Below are positions 46,421-57,069 of a DNA stretch of 64,000 nucleotides, one piece after another. Position 1 is the first letter of the stretch; each line of letters begins with the position of its first letter. Under the pieces are notes generated by a model. It did not search any database, was not told the origin of the DNA, and saw nothing but the letters and a program-made list of their open reading frames with translations. Source of the DNA: Ancylostoma caninum (taxonomy: Eukaryota; Nematoda; Chromadorea; Rhabditida; Ancylostomatidae); contig JBAJFG010000572.1 of assembly GCA_037903475.1 (NCBI GenBank), positions 359,830-423,829 of the forward strand. Reading direction: 5' to 3'. The translations under genes were made by a program, and so were the position numbers.

Positions 46421-47337
46421 CACTGAGCCATTTAGCGATGAAACACTACAGGACGAGTTCTCCATCAAGTGAGAGCGGTATCGCATCCCAACAGTGGTGA
46501 ATTTTAACAATAACCCCCTGCAGTAGATGAATCATGTAAATATTTGCCCTTTGTTTAGCATCAAAACTACTACTGCATTCACCCTTCTCATTTGTGCCTA
46601 ACAGTTCCTCACCTCCTCCTTTATATACTAAATCTAACTGTTATCACTGTACCAACAGTTATATGCAAGAAATGGTTATCATTCTCTGTCATCATTCCAC
46701 GGTAAATCGGTGGAAGATAGTTAGCTATGTCAATCGATAACTTATTGTGCACCAAGACGGGACATTGCTACTCTGTACAGGGCCCACTGGCGTAGAGTAA
46801 AGGCAGCAGGAGAAAACAATATAATGCTACATTCCGAGTTGGTTTTCCACTGGGAAACTCGATTGGACAATGAGTCATATTAGTGTGGATTTAAGACGAA
46901 TTAATGCAAGCGAAGCGTTAGATTAATTCTGGAAGTCCAGCGTCAGCCGGACGGCCAGACTGGTTAGTAGAAATAACAGACAATAATAAGATCAGGAGCA
47001 AGTCCTGGAATCCTGAATTTATTGGGGTCGAAAAAACAACAAATAGTGTCATACCGCATTGCAAGCGTTGAAAATCTTGTAAAACCGCGAAATGAAGAAA
47101 TATGTGAGAGGCGTGGAATATGTGAGCAATTTTTATGAGAGGGGAAAACGCTCTGAATAGTAGAAGGAACATTTGGAATGATGGCGTGAATTCCTCCAGA
47201 ACGAGCTTATATACAAGAAGACAGAGCGCAGAAAAGGAGGGTGTGTCGAGTAGTGAAAAGGATATCGGTGATCAAAGCAGATCCAGGATGCGCGTACGGC
47301 ATATTCGTCCGAAATGCTATAGAGGAGAAGTATAAAT
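46421..47337. other. No gene recognised
   Basis: AT-rich sequence between cassette copy 3 and RT copy B. Short frames without domains. Confidence 0.4.
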
Positions 47338-48440
47338 CTATCGAAAAATACTGTTTATGCAAAATTCTATGTTCTTGTTACTATTACTTAGGCAGTATTT
47401 ATACGCATTGAACCTATTTTCGAAAATACATTTTAGCAAGCTTACTTCTATGAGGGATAAGGGATAGCCATGATCTTGAAGACATTTTTTGATATATTTA
47501 ATTTTACTAATGAAGTCTTTTAAAAACCTGCAGGTACTAGCCATACGGAAGAATTCAGTGTATATGGTTGCTTTTTGGTCAGTGTTATATTGGAGTTAAA
47601 GTGTGGAAATCTTCTTATATGAAGACCGAAACTAACAGTTTTGTTATACATTTTTGTTATAACCTTTTTATTAACTATTTTTATTCCAAGGTCTAGATAA
47701 TTGCACATGTAGCTGCTTGTATCGGTAAGTTCCAACATTATTATAACACATTATTGTAAACCTTACTAGGTGTTTCAACTATCAGAGGCGTGTCTAAGTT
47801 ATGAAATATCAGCAAGTCATCCATATACCTGAATGATGTGGATGAATTACCATAAGGTGTGTTAGAAATGGAGTACTTATACTCAAAATAAGAAAGGGTC
47901 AGATCTGCCAACGAAGGACTGAAGTTACCCCTTTGTGGTACCCCTATTTTTGCTTGAAGACATGTTTATCTCGTAGGTATTCTATATAGTAGAGGACGTC
48001 TACTTTGGTATATTAACTGAATCCACTATCTTTACAATCACCGGTATAGAATACAGTGTTATATCTATTGCTGGCAATGTATTTCTTCCCTGCGTTCTTA
48101 AAAGAAAATTCATATATCTCCTTAATGTTGCCAAGTATAACTTTATGGGGGAGGCTAGTGAACATGTTGGTGAAATCTGCAGAGAAACGTTTTGTTGAAC
48201 TATATTCAATATGTGTAGGTTTATTGTTTATATTTATATCGCTTATAGACAAGTACCCTGTGAAGTTGATTTCCCTGCTTTTAATGGCATTGATATATCG
48301 TTTAAAGTGCGATTTCATGTATGTGAAGAATCGAGCGAGCTCTAAAGCAAGTGGTTTGACTATACTACTCGAGGCTTCTGTAATGATGCGAAATGTGATA
48401 GGTCGTTTTCGTAGTTTCGGTATACCGTAAATTAGTGGAT
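47338..48440 (-). pseudogene. Second Penelope-like family, RT copy B, broken
   Basis: Read from 48440 downward: YGIPKLRKRPITFRIIT, then FSADFTNMFTSLPHKVI (about 48170), a GVPQRGNFSP-like motif (about 47945), FRYMDDLLIF (about 47830, with the Y-x-D-D box intact), CNYLDLGIKIVNKKVITKMY (about 47690) and STCRFLKDFISKIKYIKKCL (about 47520). It is the same family as 43775-45024 in opposite orientation. Several stops and frame changes break it. The intact YMDD box shows that copies A and B decayed independently. Confidence 0.8.
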
Positions 48441-49985
48441 AAAATTTATAATTTGTCTAGGCGCATTATCAATTGGCTCACAGGACCTCTATGAAAAAAC
48501 CCTTTGCGAACTACATTACGCGGCAGTTGAAGTCAAAGAAGTGAAACAAGTTTCTCTCGTGAGCGAAAGAGGCATGGTTGATACCTCATGCTCCTTGAAG
48601 ACATCTGCACCGTAGGTAAAAGAAAAAAGCAGAAGAGATGACTGTCGAGAGCTTGAAGGCTTTTTTTTTGCAAACGAAACAAAAAAGTTGAAAAATCGTG
48701 TGGACAAAACAATCTATTGCTGGGAATTTCGAAACAGGTCAAAGATGCATACTTGCACTTTAACGACAAGCCCTATCTCCATTCAGCGGCTATGAGCGGG
48801 GGTGAGAAAAGGCCTTGTTTGGAGTGGTGGCTAAGTGCACCCAGGTGATGTGCTTGTCAGGAATTCTCGAATTCTCGCATTCGCCCTAGGGATTGAAGCG
48901 TTTGCCCTGCCACAGAGCTATTTGCAAGGGCGAGGTGCGACAATTTTCGGCTTTTGCGTGGGAGAAAACTCCCTTAGAGTCGGCAACCATGATTGCTCAG
49001 GAGGCGAGGCCACGACGAGCCCTATCACCACTGCCGCTATAGCCCCTGAGGAATGTAGCGCTCTGCGTCGCCATCGCTGGCGATTGTGAGGGCGACGCGT
49101 AACACCGAGGACCGCGACTGACGATAGCCGGCGACGGCGAAGCAAGGTGCTGTACTTCCGAGGAATACAGCGGCTACATGAGCCTCGAATTAGGCGAGAC
49201 CCTCGGCACAGTACATAGAACGACGCGCGCCAGGACCGGCACGTGTCGCGCATGTTTTTCAGTTTGAATGCATATTCGAAAATCGCGTCCAATTGAGAGG
49301 CTTCTATCAGGAATTGTATGAACGTGCTTTCTTGCTCGGTCGATGCCCTCGGATCGGTTTGCTAAGTATTGTGGTCATTCTATGCATATTTAGTTTCCGT
49401 CTTTTCGGATCAGAGTTTCCTCTGTTTCAGAACCTCCTGACCCCCCTTCTTCATCGGCACCCCACCTACGCACGAGGATCCATCGTCAAGTGCGTGGAAG
49501 AAAGTTTTCATTCATTTATTTATATATTTATTCATGTAGGCCACAAGGGTGCGCCAAAACATACTACAGTTCAAAAAAAACAACAACAACAAAACCTCCA
49601 TAATCATAAAAACAGAAAAGCAATTCTGGAAGCTGCGTTGTTAGGGACAGGAACATGAAAAAGGGTCAGTATCACTTCCAGGAACTGGGAAAAAAATCTT
49701 CAAAAAGTTGTTGCAGAGTAATCTAAAAGGCAGAGACGTGCTCAGAGTCGAACCATTGTTTGGGAAGGAAGGTAGGGCAAAAACTTCAACATGTTTGCAC
49801 ATCGGGCCAGCAATCATCCAGCAGTACCAATGCTCCAGCATCAATTGACACTGAGGAAAACAAAGCGTATCAGTCAATGGAAAAACAATGATCAATATTC
49901 ATTGAAACTGGTAAATGAGCCCTGAGATGCGTAACTCTTCTCGAAAACAGATCCGAGTGAAATGTAGCTTTGGATTTTGATTCAC
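48441..49985. other. No gene established; GC-rich patch and possible exon-like frame
   Basis: 48840-49200 is GC-rich with frames on both strands and no domain recognised. At 49269 (after GTTTTTCAG) a plus-strand frame runs to about 49658 and includes one hydrophobic segment (IGLLSIVVILCIFSFRLFG). It could be an exon or chance; I could not link it to a family. Confidence 0.35.
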
Positions 49986-49989
49986 CTTG

Positions 49990-52891
49990 ATCACCTTGAC
50001 TCTCGTTGATCTTTGTGTATACCGAGTGGGCGCCAGCAATGCTTCCACTTGTCCCTCTCGCGAGTCAGAGTTGTCCAGTGGATTCTGTCCGTTCAAGGGA
50101 CACAGAGAGCATCATATCTATCCTTGAAGGACTTCGTGAAGAAGTCTGACCATCGGGTCGGTGGTCTTCCTGTCGTGCGCTTAACGTCCCGTGGAGTCCA
50201 GTCGCTGACGGCTCTTGTCCAACGGTTGTCGTTAAAACGCATCACGCGTCCGGCCCACCTGATCTTACTCAACTTTGCGCAAGCGGCAGCGTCCCTGATC
50301 TTCGACTGTTGACGAAGGATGGATTTCCGTATTCCAACCCTCAGTTGCGTAAGGCGGGTTGTTCCTAGCATCACCCTCTCGATGGAGCGTTTGATGACGC
50401 TGACCGCGTTCCTATCCTGCTCGCGCAACGCTCAGGATTTCGAGACGTAAATCGAAGGAGGGAGAACCGTTGTGTTGAAGAGGTGGGCACGGAGCCTGGT
50501 GTACTTCGTCTTCTTCACTACCTACTCCCCAAGCTGCTCGCTTCCTCCTGCCCAGCTCTGGAGCGACGTTCATCATGTTGACTTCCCGACCTAGGTATAC
50601 GTAGCTGGAGCATTCGGATATGGTCGTTCCGTTGAGCGAGAATGGGGCATCCGGGACCCATCCATTTCTCATGAACGTGGTCTTCGTCAGATTCAGCTGG
50701 AGACCGATCTTCCTATATACGTTGTCGAAGTCGGCCAGCATCCTTTCGGCTGTTTGGTGTTATAAAAACGATGTTGTCAGGGAAGCGAGAATGGTTAAGT
50801 CCCGGCAACCAACTTGCACTCCCATGCTATCCCATTCCAGTTTCCGCATGACGTCTTCGAGAGTGGCAGTAAATAGTTTTAGCAATACGGTATCGCCTTG
50901 ACGAACCCCTTCCTTGAAGTCGATGGTGATGTCTTCGTAGAATGGAGAAATTCTGGTCGTGAAGTTGCTGTAGATCTCACGAAATACCTTGATGTGTTGA
51001 GTAGGTATGCCCTGCTTGTCCAGTGCTTCCAACACCGCTTCCTCAATAGAGTCGAAGGCTTTCTTCAAGTCGATGAACATGATACAGCGGGGCATCACAT
51101 ACTCTCGCGATAATTCGATGCGTCTAGTGACGGTGTGTATGTGGTCGATCGTACTGAATCCTTTTCGAAACCCTGCTTGCTCGTACGACGGACAGTAGGC
51201 AGATGGGACGACAATTGCCAATGTCCTGCAGGTGTCCCCTCTTGTACAGCAACACGGTTCTGTTGTTCTTTCATTGGTTAGGTACCTTGCATTCCGACAG
51301 GTACTGCACGAAAAGCCTAGCCAAGGTGGTGATAAGAACCGGCGGTAGGTTTTTCAGATGTTCCGGTCGAATCCTGTCGGGGCTCGGTGCTGTACAATTC
51401 TTTACCGACTTGATGGCATGTCGGATTTCGGAAGGGAGAACCGATGGGACAACATATCCGTCCTCCATAAGATGACGTTGAGGGAGGTGGACGTGGCTAT
51501 CGAAGAGATCCGAGTAGAAGTCGTAGATGACTTTCTCCATTACCCGTCTTGATGAAGAAATTGAACACGACCTGAGGGCGCACATCTCGGTCTTGCGATT
51601 GGCGAAGTCTCGGCGGGCGTTGCTAAGGCTTTTCCCTGCCTTTGCGAATTCGGCCAACACTGCTTCTCGTTTCTCCTTGAGGTGTCCCCTCTTGTACAGC
51701 AACACGGTTCTGTTGTTCTTTCATTGGTTAGGTACCTTATATTCCGACAGGTACTGCATGAAAAGCCTAGCCAAGGTGGTGATAAGAACCGGCGGTAGGT
51801 TTTTCAGATGTTCCGGTCGAATCCTATCGGGGCTCGGTGCTGTACAATTTATTACCGACTTGATGGCATGTCGGAATGCAAGGTTGCTTTTATCGCTTCT
51901 CTGCACCGTTTTGCGAGCTCGGACGCTAGTTGGTAATTGCCTCTCGCGGCTCCGCCCTGGCGTATAAGCTCGATGGTCTCGTAAGACAGGCGTCTCTTGG
52001 TGGGTCTTAAACCCTTGGCGCTCTTTTCGCTTTCGCGGAGATGCTGAACAAGCGGATCGTACTCTTCCCAAAAGGCGGCTGAAGAAGTGAAGAGATCCCA
52101 ATTGATGACGGGTTTGGAACTCCTCCTCTTAAACTTCGTCGGTTTCTCTCCTTTACGTGAGCATAAGGATCTTGCACGAAGGAGAAGATGGTGTGATCCG
52201 GTGTAGAGCTACGGTACAACCCCGACGTCGGTCAGATAGAACCTTCGATTGATGATGATGTGGTCAATCTCATTATGGTACTCTCCTCCCCTCTCACGTG
52301 ACTCCCACCTCCAGCGTATTGAGGTTGGCTTCTGAAATTGAAATTGTGAGTTACCATGGATGGTCTTTATCATCATGATGAACTCAGACATCCTCTCTCC
52401 CTGTTCGTTCCGCTGCAGGCCGTGGGTATCGATGTGAAGTTCTTCAGGCGTTTTCCTACGACCAATCTTGGCGTTGAAGTCACCAACGATGACCTTGTAA
52501 AATGTTTGGTTATCCCTGGAGAACTTCTCCAAGTCCATATAGAAGGCCTCAATCTCCTCTTTGTTGTAGCTGGATGTTGGAGCGCATGCGAAGAAGATTG
52601 TCAAGGCCGGTATTGATCCACATCTTCTCAATCGCAAACGTCCGATTCGGGTTGTTAGCTGTTCGAATGAATCGATGTTCATGACCATGTTGACGAGGAC
52701 ACCGACTCCACCAATTCCTCTACTGTCGCAGGTTCCAAGGAACAGTTCTTCTCCAGTTTCGAAGTGGTGTTCAGTGGCGTCTTCTCTTCTCGGTCACTCC
52801 GATGACTGATTTTCTTGGGCTGCGTCATCAAATCCTCGATGGAAGCCTCCGATGCAAGCGTGCGTGTGTTGAAGGTACAGACCGTCATCAT
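49990..52891 (-). pseudogene. RTE-type LINE ORF (endonuclease plus reverse transcriptase), broken
   Basis: It starts MMTVCTFNTRTLASEA at 52891, the AP-endonuclease N-terminus, and after frameshifts continues with VIVGDFNAKIGRR and NEIDHIIINRRF (52560-52260), the catalytic endonuclease motifs. A linker (SDLFDSHVHLP, APSPDRIRPEHLKNLPP) leads to RT motifs GFRKGFSTIDHIH, FIDLKKAFDSIEEAV (about 51070) and GVRQGDTVLLKLF (about 50890). The expected FADD box near 50790 reads FPDN across a frame change, so catalysis is lost. The C-terminal part (FSLNGTTISECSSYVYLGRE, RTTGRPPTRWSDFF) ends at about 50030. The element inserts by nicking DNA and reverse-transcribing its RNA in place; this copy cannot. A 194-bp internal duplication adds to the damage. 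Confidence 0.93.
51231..51874 (-). repeat. 194-bp duplication inside the RTE element, period 450 bp
   Basis: 51231-51424 and 51681-51874 are nearly identical (ggtgtcccctcttgtacagc ... gatggcatgtcgg), differing at only a few positions. The 256 bp between them is unique RTE linker sequence. The second copy joins to tcgg|aatgcaagg, a junction that interrupts the coding frame. Confidence 0.9.
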
Positions 52892-53360
52892 AGTCCTTCT
52901 GGTTTTAGGCAGCCTAGATAACCCACCTCGTCTTCACTGGCGCTGCTGTACCAGTGACTCTCCCGAGATCAGGGGAACACTTTATTATTGCTGTGTGGAG
53001 TTTGACGAAAATGTAAACCCGCAGGAGATAGCCTGCTGGGCTCTTTTCTCGATGGAGCTTATTTGTTAGAGGCGACTCCGAACAGCCTCCCTTGTACCTC
53101 CCCTTCACTTGAATGTAAGGCTTTTGTTCGGATAGATGTGCAGAATACAATCTGCAGACACGCGAGCACACCCACGCATGCATGCATGGACATACCCACG
53201 CGCTGACAGAATATATAGATCGTTACGACACTGCAGAGACAGGGAGTCCATCTCCTGAATCCACTCGCGTCCCAGGGCAGGTATAAGGTCGCGTTTGGTC
53301 CGCGATTAGCCCCCTATTCGCCACCTGGAGACGCGCCACGTAGCCTCACAGCTAACCGAC
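52892..53360 (-). mobile_element. 5' untranslated part of the RTE LINE
   Basis: Sequence directly upstream of the RTE ORF start, GC-richer than its surroundings and with catgcatgcatg near 53180. I infer it is the element's 5' UTR; the outer boundary is uncertain. Confidence 0.45.
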
Positions 53361-53980
53361 TGGGATCCGAATAAAGCAAGAATTGATCTGGGAAAAGAGA
53401 CAAGTAACTTCAGCTAGAACGTAGCTGTCTAGGAATCGTAAATATGTTTTGTAACCATATGTGCACAGGTCGAGTCAATGTGGAGAAAACGAAGGAAAGG
53501 CGTCTCTACTAAGATGAGGGATCCCACTCATTGTTTTGTGTACACTGACCTGTTCCAATTTTAATTTTTTCGTGCTGTCGAATGTTGCCATTTCAGCCCG
53601 TACGATTTTCGACTAACCGCTCTGATTCTTTTCTCGTTCTGCTACCAGTTGTTGCATATATGTGGAGAGCATCACTTGCGCATGTTTTCACTGTGCAAAT
53701 GTTGCTTTCCAAATATGTGCAACACTTGTTGTCGTGCTTGAAATCCCAACATCATTTCGGGATTTCCTACCAGCATCGTTGGCATTCGGGCGTTTAGAGC
53801 GCCGGTGAACCTGCCCACTTTTAGCTGATTCAGGCTTCCGGCAGATAGTCGCGGGTGGAGCAGGAATACTTGCTGACAGTGCCGATGGAGCAGGAAAACC
53901 TGCTGTGAGCACGCATGGGGTAGGGTATATGCAGGTTAACCTGCACCCTGTTTTTTTCCATTGTCACGTGGCAGCCGAAG
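53361..53980. other. Upstream of the candidate 54-kb gene
   Basis: 53820-53900 has two copies of ggagcaggaa-ac-tgctg. At about 53960-53985 tgtcacgtggcagccgaagc contains an E-box-like cacgtg just before a TATA box. Confidence 0.4.
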
Positions 53981-54017
53981 CGTATATAAGCCGGCGGACG
54001 GCTGTGAAAGCTCAGTC
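53981..54017 (+). promoter_or_regulatory. TATA box and initiator of the candidate 54-kb gene
   Basis: gtatataag at 53982 and the initiator-like ctcagtcta at 54011-54019 are spaced about 28 bp, the expected TATA-to-start distance. The implied 5' UTR is about 55 bases before ATG at 54069. Confidence 0.55.
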
Positions 54018-54068
54018 TAGTCTCCGCCACAGCCGCCACGATCTCCGCGACCTCGAACTTCACGATCC

Positions 54069-55310
54069 ATGAGAAGCGTACAAGGTAAGCAGGAAGTGGC
54101 GCATGTGATAGTCACTGCCTTGCTTCCAGTTTTTTATCCATTAATGTCCCAAGCGGACCGTTTTTATTTTTGTTGTGCTTTATTTCGTTTTTTTGTGGTG
54201 TTTCATGTACTTTACTTATCCTTTTCTTTCTATTCTTGTATCTTACTCCCCAATGTTCTTCTCGCACTTAAGCTGGGATCTGTGAGAACAGGTTAGCAGG
54301 TAAATACCCGTTGGAGGCAGCAGTTCACGTGCAGCAGGGTTACGATTTTTGTTCCCCTCCTCCTTCTATGATTGTTGTCTCCTGCGTAACCTTTTCTTGT
54401 CTCCCACGGCTATTACATTACGCTCTTCTTAAGCTCGATTGCCACTACTCACTGTACTTGTGAATGACGTCGATTTAATTGAGTTTGAAGTAAGCGAGAG
54501 TGATAGGGTGGAGGCCGATTTGGATGTTTCAATTCCTGAGCAAGAAGATCCGATCGTGGTTGAGGAATTGGAAAACACGGACAAACCCGATCCTGCCAGA
54601 CTGCCAGCAACATCAACATTAAGTACTAATTTATTTCTTTATGGACTGTATTTATGGATGCATGAATGCGGCGCAAAGTGTGATTTAGGTCCTTATTGGT
54701 GCATACCTTAACTAATAGCAGAATGATCATGTATTCTTAGTATTTTGTTGCAACACGATGCAAAGACGTTTGCGTGGATGTGCAGGAAGCTAAACAACTA
54801 CAGGATTGGACACTCGGATTTCGAGATCTTCAGACTCCATTGTCTGTGAGCTCATCCATGTGATGGGCCCATCTTCTCTGGTTAGTATTGTACAGAACGT
54901 AAACGGATAATTGCAACACGATGCAAAGACGTTTGCGTGGATGTGCAGGAAGCTAAACAACTATAGGATTGGACACTCGGATTTCGAGATCTTCAGACTC
55001 CATTGTCTGTGAGCTCATCCATGTGATGGGCCCATCTTCTCTGGTTAGTATTGTACAGAACGTAAACGGATAAATGTAGCTAGTTGCCGCACACTCTTTT
55101 ATTATCACAATTTCCTCACGTCATGTTAACGGCATTTTATAGCTCGATGCGTTGTATAACACCTGTTCTGACATAAATAATCAGCTACATCGCCGTGAGC
55201 TGCGTGAAGGTACAAAATTGAGTAATGACAACCTTTCACTTCCGTGCCGAGCTGAAGCCAATCTCCCGTTCAAGGTTGGCTCATCCTACCTCTCATGCGC
55301 GCAGTTTTAA
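54069..55310 (+). CDS. Candidate spliced gene, function unknown
   Basis: Exon 1 would be ATGAGAAGCGTACAAG (54069-54084) before a consensus donor GTAAGC. A candidate second exon starts after TTCTTAAG at 54434 in matching phase (RLPLLTVLVNDVDLIEFE). It either ends at a GTAAGC donor at 54490 or continues as an acidic frame (VEADLDVSIPEQEDPIVVEE ... DKPDPARLPATST) before a possible donor near 54622. A third exon-like block after TTCTTAG at 54741 reads YFVATRCKDVCVDVQEAKQL ... to a GTGAGC donor. A last block after TTTTATAG at 55143 reads LDALYNTCSDINNQLHRREL ... SSYLSCAQF and stops at 55308-55310. Phases fit for several combinations, so the true exon set is not settled. I recognise no family; a small Cys-containing product is possible. 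The promoter and the phase agreement are the main support. Confidence 0.4.
54748..55073. repeat. Tandem duplication of 163 bp
   Basis: ttgcaacacgatgcaaagac ... gtaaacggata is repeated head to tail (54748-54910 and 54911-55073) with about one difference (actacagg/actatagg). It covers most of an exon-like block of the candidate gene, but the second copy lacks the upstream acceptor. Confidence 0.95.
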
Positions 55311-55757
55311 GCCTCATGATGGTCTTCTTAGGGTGGCAACCTCAACGTTCTCCTCAGAGAATGGGATCGAATGAAGCGTGTGAAAGACAATGAGCATTAA
55401 CACATTCGCGACCTTACGTTTTTAGCATGGTATGTCATATGGGACACACGCGCTTATGCACAAGTGGGACCCGTGCTCAACCGCTTCAGCACGTGGCCCC
55501 ACGTGGTAGGAATTTTTTCTTCGCCGCTTAATACCCCGAATTTGCGCAAATCTGAACCCGATTCTCTTTTGTGATCGTCAAGAGTGTTTCCAAATGTTTG
55601 TCGGCCATTCACTTGATACTGATGTAGTTTCTTTTTTATATGAATCGTTCTCTCTGGTGTACGTTTCAACCACATATTAAAAAAGTCTGAGTGAAGATTT
55701 ACTCTGCCCAGTGCATGTATAGAAAGTTAGAAAGCTTGAATATTTGTTAGTATAGAC
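55311..55757. other. No gene recognised; recurring gttgagcac motif
   Basis: A minus-strand frame at 55454-55675 shows no domain. cccgtgctcaaccgcttcag at about 55470 resembles ccggttgagca sequences at 56390-56445 across the fold-back, suggesting that a larger repeat was split by it. Confidence 0.4.
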
Positions 55758-56320
55758 TATAGTGGCGGTCGACCTGATCCAGTGCTGTGCAACGGCAGAC
55801 ACCGACTCGCAGCCGCTCTGCGCAGCAGATGCGCGGCAGCTGAGCTGCGGCTACGCTGGCATTTTGCCAACCAAAACTTGGTCGGAGATGATTCGCTCGG
55901 CGGTTTTGCGTCGTATTCAGTTGTTTTTTCATTCTTTCTTAAGTTTTCTTTTCAGTTTCCTCTACCCGCGGGAGATCTGGTGTGGATGAAGAGAAGAATC
56001 TGCGCGCTCGTGGGCTCTACGCAGTGAGAAAACAAAGAATATTGAGTCACACTTCTTACCGCATGCAGCTCAGAAGCGCAGATGATTATCTTCATCCGTG
56101 CCAAATCTCCCACGTAGAAGAAACTGAACAAAAAACGGGAGAGAAAAACGAAAAATCGCTTAACACAGAGAAAAACCGCCGAGCGAATCATCCCGACCAA
56201 CTTTTGGTTGGCAAAATGCCAGCATAACCGCAACTCAGCTGCCGCGCATCTACTGCGCGCGGCGATTGCGAGCTGCGCTCTGCCTTTGCACAGCACTGGA
56301 TCAGGTCGACCGCCACTATA
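55758..56320. mobile_element. Fold-back element with ~275-bp arms
   Basis: Outer ends tatagtggcggtcgacctga ... tcaggtcgaccgccactata are perfect inverted repeats. The arms (55758 to about 56035 and about 56045 to 56320) stay similar to the centre: tggcattttgccaaccaaaa / ttttggttggcaaaatgcca, and gtgaga/tcttac near the middle. Almost no loop. No coding capacity. Confidence 0.9.
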
Positions 56321-57060
56321 CATACACTACATAGAAGATTGCTAATTATGACTGCTTCACAGAAATATAACTTTGAAAAGAGCGTGCTCACCCGGTTGAG
56401 CAGGCGGTCCCACGCGTCGCACTGTTCGTGTCAACCGGTTGAGCACATTGTCGCGAAGGTGTTAAATATAATACAACTGGTTGACTTCCTGCGCTACTAT
56501 TTCGCATGAGTAAGGCATATGGCATACTACACAGCGACCTGTCGCTGCGACCGTTCACCAGCGGAAGTTTTCGCACAGTTGTTCCTATGCCAGCACACTA
56601 TTCCATGCAAACTGAGTGATAAGATATGAGAACTTGTAAAACTAGCGCCCCTTCGGGACGCTAGAAAGTGGGGTGGAACAGCCATGTATAAAAGACAGGT
56701 AGCTACAAGGAAGCGTGAGGTTAGAAAAGCATATTTTTGAAAACCATGAGAGCTTTCCCTACAACCTAATACAAACTACCATTATATATTCTGTTCGTAG
56801 ACTTCCGGAAAGCATTTGATTCAGTAACACAATGTTGTCTTCGAGGCAATGTCTGACCAAGAAGCGGAACAAGCGTATGTTAGGACTAGCGCCCCTCCCG
56901 GACGCTAGAAAGTGGGGTAAGCCAGCCACTTAGGGCATGTGCAAAAGCTTCGCATTTGCCAAATCCCTAAAAAAATTGACAAAGAAGCAGAACTAATCAT
57001 TAAATGGTCTCAAATATGGTATCCTTCTTATGCTTGAGTATGAGTATGGGAATTCCGTTC
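56321..57060. other. Short LINE scrap between two GC hairpin repeats
   Basis: ctagcgccccttcgggacgc-tagaaagtgggg (about 56643) and ctagcgcccctcccggacgc-tagaaagtgggg (about 56885) are copies of one motif that folds into a strong hairpin. Between them lies an RT scrap (separate entry). Confidence 0.6.
56777..56860 (+). pseudogene. Non-LTR reverse-transcriptase scrap
   Basis: The frame LPLYILFVDFRKAFDSVTQC is RT motif 3 (FVDxxKAFDSV) of RTE/jockey-type LINEs, with the catalytic Asp. It ends at a stop about 60 bp later. No other RT motif is found nearby, so it is a fragment. Confidence 0.7.
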
Positions 57061-57069
57061 TCTGCCGTA

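Noticed and set aside
48835..49292. GC-rich frames on both strands
   Set aside because: Neither strand shows a domain; overlapping frames are expected from base composition.
49269..49658. Frame with one hydrophobic segment after GTTTTTCAG
   Set aside because: Considered as a membrane-protein exon, but a single segment and a low-complexity end are not enough to name a gene.
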